This document shows, piece by piece, positions 25,081-34,050 of a DNA stretch of 64,000 nt. The DNA lies in contig CALMAI010000019.1 of NCBI GenBank assembly GCA_937858825.1, positions 54,650-118,649 on the forward strand. The letters are read 5' to 3'. Source of the DNA: an uncultured Candidatus Peregrinibacteria bacterium (GTDB lineage: Bacteria > Patescibacteriota > Gracilibacteria > UBA1369). The notes under the pieces were generated by a model, which saw nothing but the letters and a program-made list of their open reading frames with translations, was not told the origin of the DNA and ran no database searches. How positions within the stretch are numbered: position 1 is the stretch's first letter; each line of letters begins with the position of its first letter. The translations under genes and the position numbers were made by a program.

Positions 25081-26061
25081 CTACGTCTTTTTTTTGAATA
25101 CTTCTGCAGGAAGGCTGAAGTTTCCTGCCAGTTTTTCTAATGCTGCAACCAACAATACATAATCTTCGCTGAGTACATTTTCAATCGTCTGGAATCCTCC
25201 CATTTGAAGGAGTCTATGCGGTTTTGTACCCTTCTGGGTTTCACCAATTACCCCCAGTTTCGCTATTTTTTCCTTTGGGAGCGCTTCAAAGAAAGCTTTC
25301 ATGCCAAATGGGACTATCCCGGTCCGTCGGAGATCATCTCTTACAACTCCACAATTCCAACAGAATACTTCTGACTCTGGTGTAAGAGTTACAGGTTCTC
25401 CAGTCTGCTCTGTCAGGTGATGTGATAAAGCCGGGAGCGCATTGTTAAAGAAGAGGTCTTCGTCTCTCATGGCTTCTGTACTTGGGTTTTCTGTGTACGC
25501 GAATCGATATTTCCATTCTTTATCGAACACACCCTGGAGAGAATCTACATATCCAAATGTGAAAGCTCCTATCTCTCCGGTTTCATCGTGTGTAATAAGC
25601 ATGAGATAACCTTTCATAAACTTTTCCATGAGCTTTTTATATGTCATTTCCGGATGGTGGAAGAGCTCCATTGGTTGGCCGTCTTCTGATTTTGGCATTT
25701 CTGCCATGCTATCCATTCTTTCCAGATCCACTGATTCTCCTTTTTCACATCCAAAAACGTCACGTGCACCTCTCACCTCTTGTGATAGCTGATGAACTAC
25801 GAATTCGCCAAAATCATTGTTGAAGGTATAACGGAAAAGGTCAGTTACTTTTTGAACGATTTCGGGTGTTATTTCTTTTGCTGTCAGAGTCTCTGCTGAA
25901 TAAGGCATTCCCGGTATTTTTTCTTTTGTGCTTGATGCTTCTTTCGCGCGTGCTTCGAATCCACTTTTCATCTCTAAAACTGCTACTTCTTCTATTGGTA
26001 CGTCTTGATTTCCTCCCGTTTCCGAGGTGACTTCTGTTGATTTCTCTTTGATTTCTACCAT
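25081..26061 (-). CDS. Putative GNAT-fold acyltransferase
   Basis: The 326-residue protein has a disordered, acidic first 50 residues. The later part shows the order of a GNAT fold: a central strand (GEIGAFTFGYVDS, about 165-177), a motif-A-like region (CGVVRDDLRRTGIVPFGMKA, about 238-257) and the closing segment KPHRLLQMGGFQTIENV (about 285-301), like the helix and Gly-Phe turn near the end of GNAT enzymes. A clean acetyl-CoA loop (Q/RxxGxG/A) is not evident, so activity is uncertain. It begins two bases after a PLP decarboxylase gene, suggesting it could acylate the resulting amine. That link is inference. Confidence 0.5.
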   Translation of the reverse strand: MVEIKEKSTEVTSETGGNQDVPIEEVAVLEMKSGFEARAKEASSTKEKIPGMPYSAETLTAKEITPEIVQKVTDLFRYTFNNDFGEFVVHQLSQEVRGARDVFGCEKGESVDLERMDSMAEMPKSEDGQPMELFHHPEMTYKKLMEKFMKGYLMLITHDETGEIGAFTFGYVDSLQGVFDKEWKYRFAYTENPSTEAMRDEDLFFNNALPALSHHLTEQTGEPVTLTPESEVFCWNCGVVRDDLRRTGIVPFGMKAFFEALPKEKIAKLGVIGETQKGTKPHRLLQMGGFQTIENVLSEDYVLLVAALEKLAGNFSLPAEVFKKKT

Positions 26062-26063
26062 TT

Positions 26064-27434
26064 TTAAAGGTTATAAATTACGTATTTTGGGGTTCCAAAC
26101 CCGTTAAAGTATGTTGATTGTGAGTCCATATAGGCTCCTGCATTTGAAACCCAAATGTAGTCACCCTCCTGGATATTTTCTGGTAGGTGAACTTCTCCCA
26201 ATGTGTCACCTGAATCACATGTTCGACCGTGAAGGATATATGCTTTTGTTTTCCCCGAGAGCTCTCCACCTGGGCGATATCCCTTAAAGTTGTATCGCCA
26301 TCCATGAATGTGATGATCGCTAAAAGAGGTAAATACTCCATCGTTGAAGTAGATTGTTGGTCTTTCTCTTTCTTCCAGGGCAATGATTGGAATGACCAAA
26401 TCAACGGCTTCGGCCACCTTTGCACGGCCTAACTCAATAGCTAATACTGGATCCCTTCCTTTCACTGTTGTGAGTCCTCTTGTTGCTTCTTTGTTAATGG
26501 CGTCGGTAATAGCATCAAGGTAAACGCTCATTTCATATTTATTGTGTTCAAAATAGTTGACGGGAATACCTCCTCCAACGTTCATGATAGAAACTCCACC
26601 TGCCTGTTCTGCTATTTCACTCATAAAATGGATAGCGCTTGTAAAAATGTGAACGTCACTGTTTTGGGAGCCCGTATGGATTGATATTCCAGGGACCTCG
26701 CCCAGGAAATCTCTGATGTACTGGATCATCTGAACGACCTGCTCTGCTGTTGCCCCAAACTTTGATGAAAGGTTGATTGCCGCATGTTCGTTATGTGTTT
26801 GGAGCCGAGCAACGATTTCTATGTCTCTATCTCTGGATGCACTTTTCGCTTCCGAAAATATCTTTTTCACTTCCTCCTGTGTTTGTGCTGTGAAATGGTT
26901 TACTCCCAACTCACTAGCTCTTCTTATGGAACTAGGGGACTTTACCGGCTGGTTATATAAAATTTTTGCTCCTGGAAAAATCCTCATGACGTGATGGATC
27001 TCTCCAAGAGATGCACAATCAAAATGGTTTATCCCCTCGTTAACGAGTGTTTTTATGATCCTCTGCCGGGGATTTGCCTTTACGGCATATGCAATTGCTC
27101 TATGGGGATTATCTGGAAGAAAATGATCTCTGAGAATACCGACTTTTTCCTTAATGCTGCCAAGATTGAGAAAGCAGAACGATTCGTCTGGAGAATCTTG
27201 CAATATTTCATCTACGAAATGTGACAGATTTGTATGTGGCACCACTATTTCATCGTCTTCAATGATTCGTGGAATTGGATGTACACCAGATTCTAGTTTT
27301 GTCTTCCTCTCCGGTCTGGAAGATGGGCGGACTGTAAACCGATTGCTGCTTTTCTTGCCTCTTATTTCACTCGAAGGAACCTCATCATTGATGTGGATAG
27401 ATTCCGGTGCTGCGAAAGGCCGAAGTTTACTCAT
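26064..27434 (-). CDS. PLP-dependent amino-acid decarboxylase, ornithine/lysine type (fold III)
   Basis: Enzymes of this fold decarboxylate ornithine, lysine, arginine or diaminopimelate. The 456-residue protein has a disordered N-terminus of about 60 residues, then a TIM-barrel domain with the Schiff-base lysine in AYAVKANP (Lys119), HTGSQ, and a phosphate-binding MNVGGGIP segment. The C-terminal domain has HGRTCDSGDTLGE, with the active-site Cys and Asp, and YFNGFG, both closer to ornithine decarboxylases than to LysA. Diamine (polyamine precursor) synthesis is therefore favoured, but substrate cannot be settled by eye. It heads a two-gene operon with the GNAT-like gene. Confidence 0.85.
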   Translation of the reverse strand: MSKLRPFAAPESIHINDEVPSSEIRGKKSSNRFTVRPSSRPERKTKLESGVHPIPRIIEDDEIVVPHTNLSHFVDEILQDSPDESFCFLNLGSIKEKVGILRDHFLPDNPHRAIAYAVKANPRQRIIKTLVNEGINHFDCASLGEIHHVMRIFPGAKILYNQPVKSPSSIRRASELGVNHFTAQTQEEVKKIFSEAKSASRDRDIEIVARLQTHNEHAAINLSSKFGATAEQVVQMIQYIRDFLGEVPGISIHTGSQNSDVHIFTSAIHFMSEIAEQAGGVSIMNVGGGIPVNYFEHNKYEMSVYLDAITDAINKEATRGLTTVKGRDPVLAIELGRAKVAEAVDLVIPIIALEERERPTIYFNDGVFTSFSDHHIHGWRYNFKGYRPGGELSGKTKAYILHGRTCDSGDTLGEVHLPENIQEGDYIWVSNAGAYMDSQSTYFNGFGTPKYVIYNL

Positions 27435-27440
27435 TTATTT

Positions 27441-27521
27441 TGCTTAGGTACTTCGTACCTTAGTCATATTCTTCTTAAAAAAATTTCAAAATTTTTAAAT
27501 TTTCATTAAAAAGTCTATAAT
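27441..27521. promoter_or_regulatory. Divergent control region of the decarboxylase and a response regulator
   Basis: An inverted repeat AGGTAC/GTACCT (about 27446-27460) lies just before the decarboxylase ATG on the minus strand. Toward the response regulator, TATAAT (27516-27521) is preceded by a poor -35 region, so activator dependence is possible. The region is otherwise very AT-rich. Confidence 0.4.
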
Positions 27522-27551
27522 TGCATTGATGGGTCTTCACCTGCTTGAAAT

Positions 27552-28229
27552 ATGAAAGCATTTATTATTGAGGATAGTCTTGAAATCCAAGCCTTCATTC
27601 AAAAAGGATTACAGTATGAAGGTTTTATTGTTGATACCGCAGAAGATGGGGTTACGGGCCTTAAAAAAGCGCTCTCAAACTCCTATGACATTATCGTCAT
27701 TGATCTTTTGCTTCCTAAGATGGATGGTTTGGAATTTTTGCAGGATTTCCGAAAGAAAAACATAACCACGCCTGTGCTTTTTCTTTCAGCTGTTCATTCA
27801 GAAGAAACAAAGGTCAAACTTTTGAATCTTGGAGCTGATGATTATGTGGAGAAACCTTTTTCCTTTAATGAACTAATGGCACGTATTCGTGCATTACTTC
27901 GACGATCTCAAGGTTTATCGAGAGGGAAAAAAGAGGTTCTGGAAGTTGGTGATCTGGTTCTGGACCCGGTGACAAGAACCGTAACGCGTAATGGTGTTTC
28001 GATTCATCTTCGAAGAAAAGAGTTCGCCCTTCTTGAATATTTGATTACCCATGAAGGCGAAGTGTTGAATCCCACAGTAATTCTTGAGCATGTCTGGGAC
28101 TTTAACAGCAAGGCTCTGTCGAATACTGTTGGGGCGCATATCTCCAGTCTTCGGCAAAAAGTCGACAAAGGTTTCGAGAAAAAATTAATTCATACTGTTC
28201 ATGGAGTAGGCTATAAATTTATGGCTTAA
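27552..28229 (+). CDS. OmpR-family response regulator
   Basis: The 225-residue protein has a receiver domain (1-118) with acidic pocket (IIED, residues 5-8), phosphoacceptor Asp51 in IVIDLLLPKMDG, the Thr/Ser position in FLSAVH and the conserved Lys in VEKPFSF. The C-terminal winged helix (about 130-225; RRKEFALLEYLITHEGE, NTVGAHISSLRQKVD, VHGVGYKF) binds DNA. No kinase gene is directly next to it; it is followed by a second regulator after 230 bases. It probably controls genes in response to one of the two kinases in this region. Confidence 0.93.
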   Translation: MKAFIIEDSLEIQAFIQKGLQYEGFIVDTAEDGVTGLKKALSNSYDIIVIDLLLPKMDGLEFLQDFRKKNITTPVLFLSAVHSEETKVKLLNLGADDYVEKPFSFNELMARIRALLRRSQGLSRGKKEVLEVGDLVLDPVTRTVTRNGVSIHLRRKEFALLEYLITHEGEVLNPTVILEHVWDFNSKALSNTVGAHISSLRQKVDKGFEKKLIHTVHGVGYKFMA

Positions 28230-28459
28230 CCATACAATTTTGATAATTTTGAGGATAATTTTAGAAATATTTAAGCTTTTTTGCTTTGATTTTCGCCATT
28301 TTTGGCAAATCTCTGTTATTTTTAATGATAATTTTATGACATAGTGGTGAAAATAGCTTGGTTGTATTGCCTTTGGCTTCTTTGGTTTGATATTGTTTTG
28401 CCAAGATTTGCATGTATGGCAAATACGATGCCTTGTACCACTGAATCGCTTTTTACACC
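28230..28459 (+). promoter_or_regulatory. Regulatory gap between two response-regulator genes
   Basis: The gap contains repeated TGGCAAAT-type sites: TTTGGCAAATCT near 28302-28313, and an inverted pair TTTGCCA / TGGCAAAT near 28398-28425. A possible promoter is TTGCCT near 28367 with GATATT 16 bases on. The sites could bind one of the regulators. No gene is seen. Confidence 0.35.
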
Positions 28460-29155
28460 ATGAATATCCTTCTTATTGAAGATGAGTCGAAACTCTCTCT
28501 CTTCTTAAAGCGAGTGCTGGAATCGAAGAATCACACTGTGACTTGCTGTGAATCTGTTGAAGCAGCCCGTCGCGGCAACTTTATTGAGTCATCAGATCTG
28601 CTTATTTTGGATTTGATGCTCCCGGGCGAATCTGGAAGATCTTTCCTGCAATATATTCGTAAAATGGGTCACACTCTGCCGATTTTGGTTTTGAGTGCCA
28701 AAGATTTTGTAGCAACGAAAATTTCTTTGCTTGAAGAAGGCGCAGATGATTATCTTACAAAACCTTTTAATGCTGATGAACTTCTGGCACGTATTCATGC
28801 TTTAAAGCGTAGATATGCCGGGAAAAAGATTTCAAACGAGCTCAAGGTTGATGATTTAACCTTTTATCGTAAACAGAACCGGGCAAGACGTGGCGGAAAA
28901 GATATTTTCCTTACCAAAAAGGAGGCTGATGTTTTGAGTTTTCTTATATCTCATCGAGGTAAGGCTGTGCAGAATGAAGATATCCTGGCCAAAGTGTGGC
29001 ATACAAAAACTGACTATCATTCGAATGTTGTTCAGGCTACTATCCGACGACTACGAAAAAAGGTTGATGAAGGATTTAGGCATAAACTTATACGCAATAT
29101 TCATGGGGTGGGCTACATGATCGTTGCTTCTGATAAATCTGAAGACGATACATAA
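28460..29155 (+). CDS. OmpR-family response regulator
   Basis: The 231-residue protein has a receiver domain with acidic pair (LIEDES), Asp51 in LILDLMLPGESG, LSAKD and the switch Lys in LTKPFNADE. A winged-helix output domain with LTKKEADVLSFLISHRG, NVVQATIRRLRKKVDEG and IHGVGYM follows. It resembles the regulator at 27552 throughout, so a tandem duplication is plausible. The stop is eight bases before a soluble histidine kinase gene, so these two are a likely cognate pair in one operon. Confidence 0.93.
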   Translation: MNILLIEDESKLSLFLKRVLESKNHTVTCCESVEAARRGNFIESSDLLILDLMLPGESGRSFLQYIRKMGHTLPILVLSAKDFVATKISLLEEGADDYLTKPFNADELLARIHALKRRYAGKKISNELKVDDLTFYRKQNRARRGGKDIFLTKKEADVLSFLISHRGKAVQNEDILAKVWHTKTDYHSNVVQATIRRLRKKVDEGFRHKLIRNIHGVGYMIVASDKSEDDT

Positions 29156-29163
29156 AATTTTCT

Positions 29164-30138
29164 ATGGGAAAGCCTGATTCTCCTGATTTACCTATAGACT
29201 CACCACCTCTTGAACGGCCAGGAAAAGTCTCTGGGGTAAATCTTCGCCCGGAGTTTATTCAAATTCAAGAATTGCAGCGTCAAATTGTGGGAGATATTGT
29301 TCATCATATAAATAATCCCCTTTCAGTTCTTATTGCTGAACTTGATTACCTTGAATCAGAAGGTTTTGATTCATCCAGTCATCTTAAAACTTTTCGGGCT
29401 TTGCTTGAGAGTGCGAAAGCTCGTATTAAATCCATAATGGAAATAGCAAAACCGGAATCTCGTCAGCCAGTTGTGTTTAAAGAAATGGCACAGCAGCTTG
29501 AGCTTGTGGAGGTTGATGTTGTGTCTTTGCAAACTTCTTTTCGTCTCTATTTTGTTCATCTTGAGCTTGATGATATTCAGATTTTTGATGCCTGTGAAAA
29601 TATGAATGCCGGTATTTTGAAATTGAGGCAACGACTTCAGGAAGCCATTATTCGACTTGAGAGTTCTGATCCACGAGAAGATTTTTTTTGTACGCCCATT
29701 AGTGCATCAACCGCGACACATATGGCTCTTCAACGAGCGGGCTGGAGAGATTCCGTTCAGTTGATTTCGAATGAGAACATTTACATTGCTACTGCTATCG
29801 AACCTTTGAGTGTGATTTTTGAAAATCTTATTGTCAATGCTGCGAAATATGGTGGGAAACTTCAGATTTTCACTGATATTGAAGATAATTCTTTTGTTAT
29901 TCGTTTTGAGGATGATGGGCCAGGGTTTACCGGTGATCCTTCAAAGATGTTTGGGACGTTTGTACAAGGAGAACAAAGTTCAAAATCTGGGTTTGGGTTT
30001 GGGATGTCGATATGTGAGCGACTTGTTCGTAAAATGAAGGGAGAGATTCGGGCTGAGAATATGTTTGATGAAAAAGGTGACATTTGTGGTGCCCGTGTTG
30101 CTTTAAGGTTTCCGATTCTCAGTGACAATAAAATTTAG
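29164..30138 (+). CDS. Soluble histidine kinase
   Basis: The 324-residue protein has no membrane segment. A HisKA-like helix pair carries the H-box DIVHHINNPLSVL (His47 or His48), which is a variant closer to the HxxNNPL form. About 100 residues of uncertain fold separate it from a HATPase domain with LIVNAAKYGG (N-box), FEDDGPGFTG (G1) and SGFGFGMSICERL (G2). It follows its likely regulator by eight bases. The absence of a sensor domain suggests it senses a cytoplasmic signal or is recruited by another protein. Its stop overlaps the stop region of the convergent gene by four bases. Confidence 0.85.
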   Translation: MGKPDSPDLPIDSPPLERPGKVSGVNLRPEFIQIQELQRQIVGDIVHHINNPLSVLIAELDYLESEGFDSSSHLKTFRALLESAKARIKSIMEIAKPESRQPVVFKEMAQQLELVEVDVVSLQTSFRLYFVHLELDDIQIFDACENMNAGILKLRQRLQEAIIRLESSDPREDFFCTPISASTATHMALQRAGWRDSVQLISNENIYIATAIEPLSVIFENLIVNAAKYGGKLQIFTDIEDNSFVIRFEDDGPGFTGDPSKMFGTFVQGEQSSKSGFGFGMSICERLVRKMKGEIRAENMFDEKGDICGARVALRFPILSDNKI

Positions 30139-33100
30139 GCAGCTTCCTCGAATTCATCGCCAAGAACGCTTTCGAGTTCACGAAGGCGGCCTTCTAGCAT
30201 AGCTATTTGTTGATCTGAAATGTACATGGCTTCACCCCGTTTAATTCGAGCAATGAGTTCATCCATTTGTTCTTTTTTGTGCCGCTGTTTGGCTGCCTGG
30301 TCAATTTTTCCTCCTGCTGCTTTGAGCGCCAACTCCAGACGTTCGATTTTTGCAACTGTTTCCTGCGCGGCAGTAAGGCCTTCGTAGTCGAATTTGACCA
30401 GTTCTTTCTGTTCTTTTTCAGAAGCCTGTTTGTTTGATCTCTTAAGAATACCTTTGATAGTTTTGTTGTCACCCCGTCCCTGAATACGCTCTATGATCTT
30501 ATACACTCCTTCCGGGCCTATTTTTTCCATAACCGCGCCCAAAGCTTTATTAAAGTTTTCAGAAAACTTTGTCAGCACTTCCTGTTGTCGTTGCTGGAGA
30601 TTGGCAGTTGGTTGATAGCTATTCATAAAGTCCCAATCTTTTGCCAATCCACGGAAACTTTTTGCATCAATTTCCATCAGCTCCTCAATGAACATTCTCA
30701 TGAAATCGTTCATTTCATTCATATGCGTGATGATACGTCGTGAATCGTCTACTAATGCAAAGTCATTATACTGATCACGGCTGAAGCGGGTAAGATCGGC
30801 CTGTGGACGGTCAAAGCGACGATCCAATAATGCGTGAAGTCTTTGGAAAGCGTACATTCTCTTCATGAAATCTTTGAGATGTCCGTTGGCTTTATTCACA
30901 TCTCCTTTATCCATAGCTTTTAAATAGTCTTCCAGGTCGATGCTCATGTAGTTGTTCATTCCAACAATGGCATTTTTAATACCTTCCGGGGTTGCACGCT
31001 GGGCTCCACCTGCGGAATATACCAGCTGTTTTACTTTATCTTCATCGAGCTGAGCTCCAAATTCATGCATGTCATCATGATCCCAGTTGGATACATCTCC
31101 AGATGCTTTTGAGAGACGTTTTCGTACGGCACGGTCACGCATAATGGTTCTTTCTGTTAGATTGCTGATTCCTTCTGTTGGATTCAATTCATTTGCAGCC
31201 ATGTTGTAAATGCTTTTGCCGGTCTCCTTTTCCACCAGGTGGTGTACAAGGTGTTTAAACGTGTCTTTATTAATTTTTTCTAATATTGGATCACCATTTT
31301 TGTCTCTTACCATTTCTCCACTGGCATCGAATACCGGGGCTTTTCCGGCTGCGAAAAACTCCACAATTGGATATTTGGACAGGATGGAGCTTGATGCTGC
31401 CAATGCACCAATACGCGACATATCCAGGAGTGTCCGCCCTGGGAAGTCACTATCTGCGGGAGCCTGAGCACCTACTCCCATAATGAGGAAGTAGACTTTG
31501 TCGGCAAAGGATAGTTTTCCTCCAGCGATGGCAAATTCCAGATAAGCTTCATAGCGCGCGCGGTCAACCCATTCTCCATTTATATGTTGATGGAGCAGGT
31601 TTTGAAGGCGGACTTTAAGGGTTTTTCCATTTGGATCACTTTCAAAGGCGGCTGCACCTTCTTTTTCACTATTTTTAATGCTGTTGTACGCGCTTTCATT
31701 CTTGTGTTTGAAGTCGATGTACGTGCTGTCTCCCCAGAAAGCGTCGAGAATACTTTTAATTTTTTCTTCATCAAATGTTTTGACCTGGAGACTATCATCA
31801 ATACCTCGTCCGATTCTGCTAATAGCTTCGAGTAGGACCGGATCGTTCCAGATGATCCATCCTTTGGCTGCCATGGACTGAAGAATGGCCTTAAGTTCGT
31901 CTTTGTCATTGGTGTTTCTCAGTCGGTCATAGAGGTCTCCATAACCATACTGCTCATAAGACTGCATGTATCGTTGCACTGATTCATTTTCGGCCTGCTG
32001 CGCGAGTGACTTAAACTCTCCACCCAATCTCCCTGGGAATATTGAATACCCAACAGCTCCAATTCTTCCTTTTTGGGCTCGCTCCAGATAGCGCTTGACG
32101 TAATCGACAATCTCTTTCCCCATTGCCCACATGTCTCCAAGAGAAAGGAATTTTGTTTGGTTCCAAAGCTGGCGGATTGCGCTTGCGCTTGGAGTTTCCG
32201 GTGGCTGATTGTCGTTAGCGGGTTTCTGAGGTGGGTTTTCAACACGATCTTTCAGCTGTTCTTCCGCTTCTTTGCGTGCTTTTTCCAGCATGGCTTTTTT
32301 GCGTGGATCTCCGTCATCCAGGTGTTCGGTCATTTTCTCTGCCTGTGCTTCTGGTGTCATTTTTTCTACTTCGTTGCGGCGAACCCAAGCCAGGAATGTG
32401 GCTGGTGTGTAGACACTTCCATTATCAAGATGGATTTGATTTTTGATTGTATCAACTCTCTTGATAACAAAGGTACTTGGGGGATCGGTGTCGTAATAGA
32501 GTACCTCGCCCTCTTCAATGATGATTGGCGGATACATTTTTGATTTTCGTTCGTATTTGTTGTTCCGTTCACGGTTTTCTTTTTCCAGTTCGTCGCGGAC
32601 CTCTTTTAAGCTCATTGGTTTGAGGGCATCGATCCGCTTATACCAGCGGGCAAATTCCCCCATGGTGAGTGAACTTTTTGATACTATTTGAGGATGATTT
32701 TCGACCACCACAGGCTGATCGAGTTCGATATAAGTTTCTTTCAGCTCTTTTTTCCGGCTGTTTTCTTGTTGAAGAAATGGATCCTCCTTCTTGTGAATGT
32801 TGATAATGCGGACCGAACGGTTAAATCCACTGGTCGATCCATCCTCTTTCTGGTGAATTTCACGATACTCAAGAGTATCTCCTTCTTTCACTTCCACGCC
32901 TAAAATTGCTGAAAGTTCTTTGAGCTCTTTATCTACATCGTCGGTGTCCTGACGCGTTTCGATTGGTTCGACCATGCTTGTCAGGTCGGCCATCTGCTTG
33001 AGATCTTCAACAGACATATGTGTAATTTCACCCATTTCGTGGCCGTTTTCATTTTCCCACAAATCTTTAATCTGAACTGCCACTATTGGCGTGATGGATG

Positions 33101-33953
33101 GGATTTTTTTGTCCTCTTCTTCTGCAAAAGGGTCGTCGAAATAGACATCTTTGATGGTCAATTCGCGATGAATGGGTTCATGAATGATAGTTCCATCTTC
33201 ATTGATGACGTCGCGGTAGGTTTTGAAGTGGACAATCTGATCTCTCTTTAATGGAAATCCCAGACGCCGGCTGTAGGTGTCGATGTTACGTTGGCGTTGC
33301 GCTTCCAGATTTATGCTGTCCAGAGCTTCACGCATGACTTCGCTGTACTTTTCGTTGGCTTCTTTAAATCTGGCCTCTAATTTTTCAAACTCATAGGCTT
33401 CGCGCTTAATAGTGGTGAGGTCATTTTTGGTGACACTGTTGTTGGGATTCTCGATAATCTGTGACCACATGGCATCAAAATCGCTGTCATCCGGTCCCAT
33501 GTTGAGGATTTTTTTCGCCTGCTTATGCTCAATTTGGCCTTTGTGGATGAGCTCCTCCAGGATTTGCTTGGTTTTGGTTTTACTCTTTTTTTCCAAATCT
33601 AAAATACCCTGCATGTTGGCCATTGCTGATTTTAGCCGCTGGGATGTTTCTTTATTCGACTCTTTCTGTTTGAGTTCTTCAGCAAGAGAGCGACTACCAA
33701 GGTCGGCAAGGATCTGAGCTTTATTGCCAATATCGGTGGTCAAGTATGAGATTCGTCGATCGTCATCTGGACTTTCCTTTACTGCTTTTTTAGGTTTTTC
33801 TGCTTTTTCCGGTGCCTTTTCCGGGCCGGGAGTATTATCGTTCGCCGGCTTTTGGTCATTAGCAAAAATAAAGCGCTTATTGTTCAACAGATCAGGAAAC
33901 TGCTGGCGGCAGCTTTGTGAGGAAATTGATTTGTACAAAAATGCGTTTTTCAC
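30135..33953 (-). CDS. Giant uncharacterised soluble protein, last gene of the five-gene operon
   Basis: The 1272-residue protein starts at a GTG at 33953. After a disordered N-terminus rich in Pro, Lys and Glu (about 35-65) and coiled coil (about 70-215), three similar beta-rich modules occur near 225-340, 355-480 and 500-550. Each begins with a strand like VHFKTYRD, DTLEYREI or EVLYYDTD and ends in a Ser/Thr-Met/Pro motif before an aromatic-rich helix (THMSVEDLKQM, LTMGEFARWYKR, YTPATFLAWVRR). A disordered Pro/Lys linker (about 560-600) leads to a large helical C-terminal half. No catalytic motif is recognised. It is the last gene of the operon with the VirB6-like protein, so a scaffold or substrate of that apparatus is inferred. 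Confidence 0.75.
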   Translation of the reverse strand: MKNAFLYKSISSQSCRQQFPDLLNNKRFIFANDQKPANDNTPGPEKAPEKAEKPKKAVKESPDDDRRISYLTTDIGNKAQILADLGSRSLAEELKQKESNKETSQRLKSAMANMQGILDLEKKSKTKTKQILEELIHKGQIEHKQAKKILNMGPDDSDFDAMWSQIIENPNNSVTKNDLTTIKREAYEFEKLEARFKEANEKYSEVMREALDSINLEAQRQRNIDTYSRRLGFPLKRDQIVHFKTYRDVINEDGTIIHEPIHRELTIKDVYFDDPFAEEEDKKIPSITPIVAVQIKDLWENENGHEMGEITHMSVEDLKQMADLTSMVEPIETRQDTDDVDKELKELSAILGVEVKEGDTLEYREIHQKEDGSTSGFNRSVRIINIHKKEDPFLQQENSRKKELKETYIELDQPVVVENHPQIVSKSSLTMGEFARWYKRIDALKPMSLKEVRDELEKENRERNNKYERKSKMYPPIIIEEGEVLYYDTDPPSTFVIKRVDTIKNQIHLDNGSVYTPATFLAWVRRNEVEKMTPEAQAEKMTEHLDDGDPRKKAMLEKARKEAEEQLKDRVENPPQKPANDNQPPETPSASAIRQLWNQTKFLSLGDMWAMGKEIVDYVKRYLERAQKGRIGAVGYSIFPGRLGGEFKSLAQQAENESVQRYMQSYEQYGYGDLYDRLRNTNDKDELKAILQSMAAKGWIIWNDPVLLEAISRIGRGIDDSLQVKTFDEEKIKSILDAFWGDSTYIDFKHKNESAYNSIKNSEKEGAAAFESDPNGKTLKVRLQNLLHQHINGEWVDRARYEAYLEFAIAGGKLSFADKVYFLIMGVGAQAPADSDFPGRTLLDMSRIGALAASSSILSKYPIVEFFAAGKAPVFDASGEMVRDKNGDPILEKINKDTFKHLVHHLVEKETGKSIYNMAANELNPTEGISNLTERTIMRDRAVRKRLSKASGDVSNWDHDDMHEFGAQLDEDKVKQLVYSAGGAQRATPEGIKNAIVGMNNYMSIDLEDYLKAMDKGDVNKANGHLKDFMKRMYAFQRLHALLDRRFDRPQADLTRFSRDQYNDFALVDDSRRIITHMNEMNDFMRMFIEELMEIDAKSFRGLAKDWDFMNSYQPTANLQQRQQEVLTKFSENFNKALGAVMEKIGPEGVYKIIERIQGRGDNKTIKGILKRSNKQASEKEQKELVKFDYEGLTAAQETVAKIERLELALKAAGGKIDQAAKQRHKKEQMDELIARIKRGEAMYISDQQIAMLEGRLRELESVLGDEFEEAA

Positions 33954-34050
33954 TTGCTGCGATGTAACGAATTAAGTTTGTACGTTTTTGCGACGTTTCC
34001 GAATTGTTTATAGAATCTTAACATTTTTACTTTATTTGTCAATATACCTC

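Noticed and set aside
32073..32543. A 156-codon plus-strand frame inside the giant protein gene
   Set aside because: It is rich in Cys, Phe and Trp, as is usual for antisense frames, and lies wholly within a long coding frame on the other strand.
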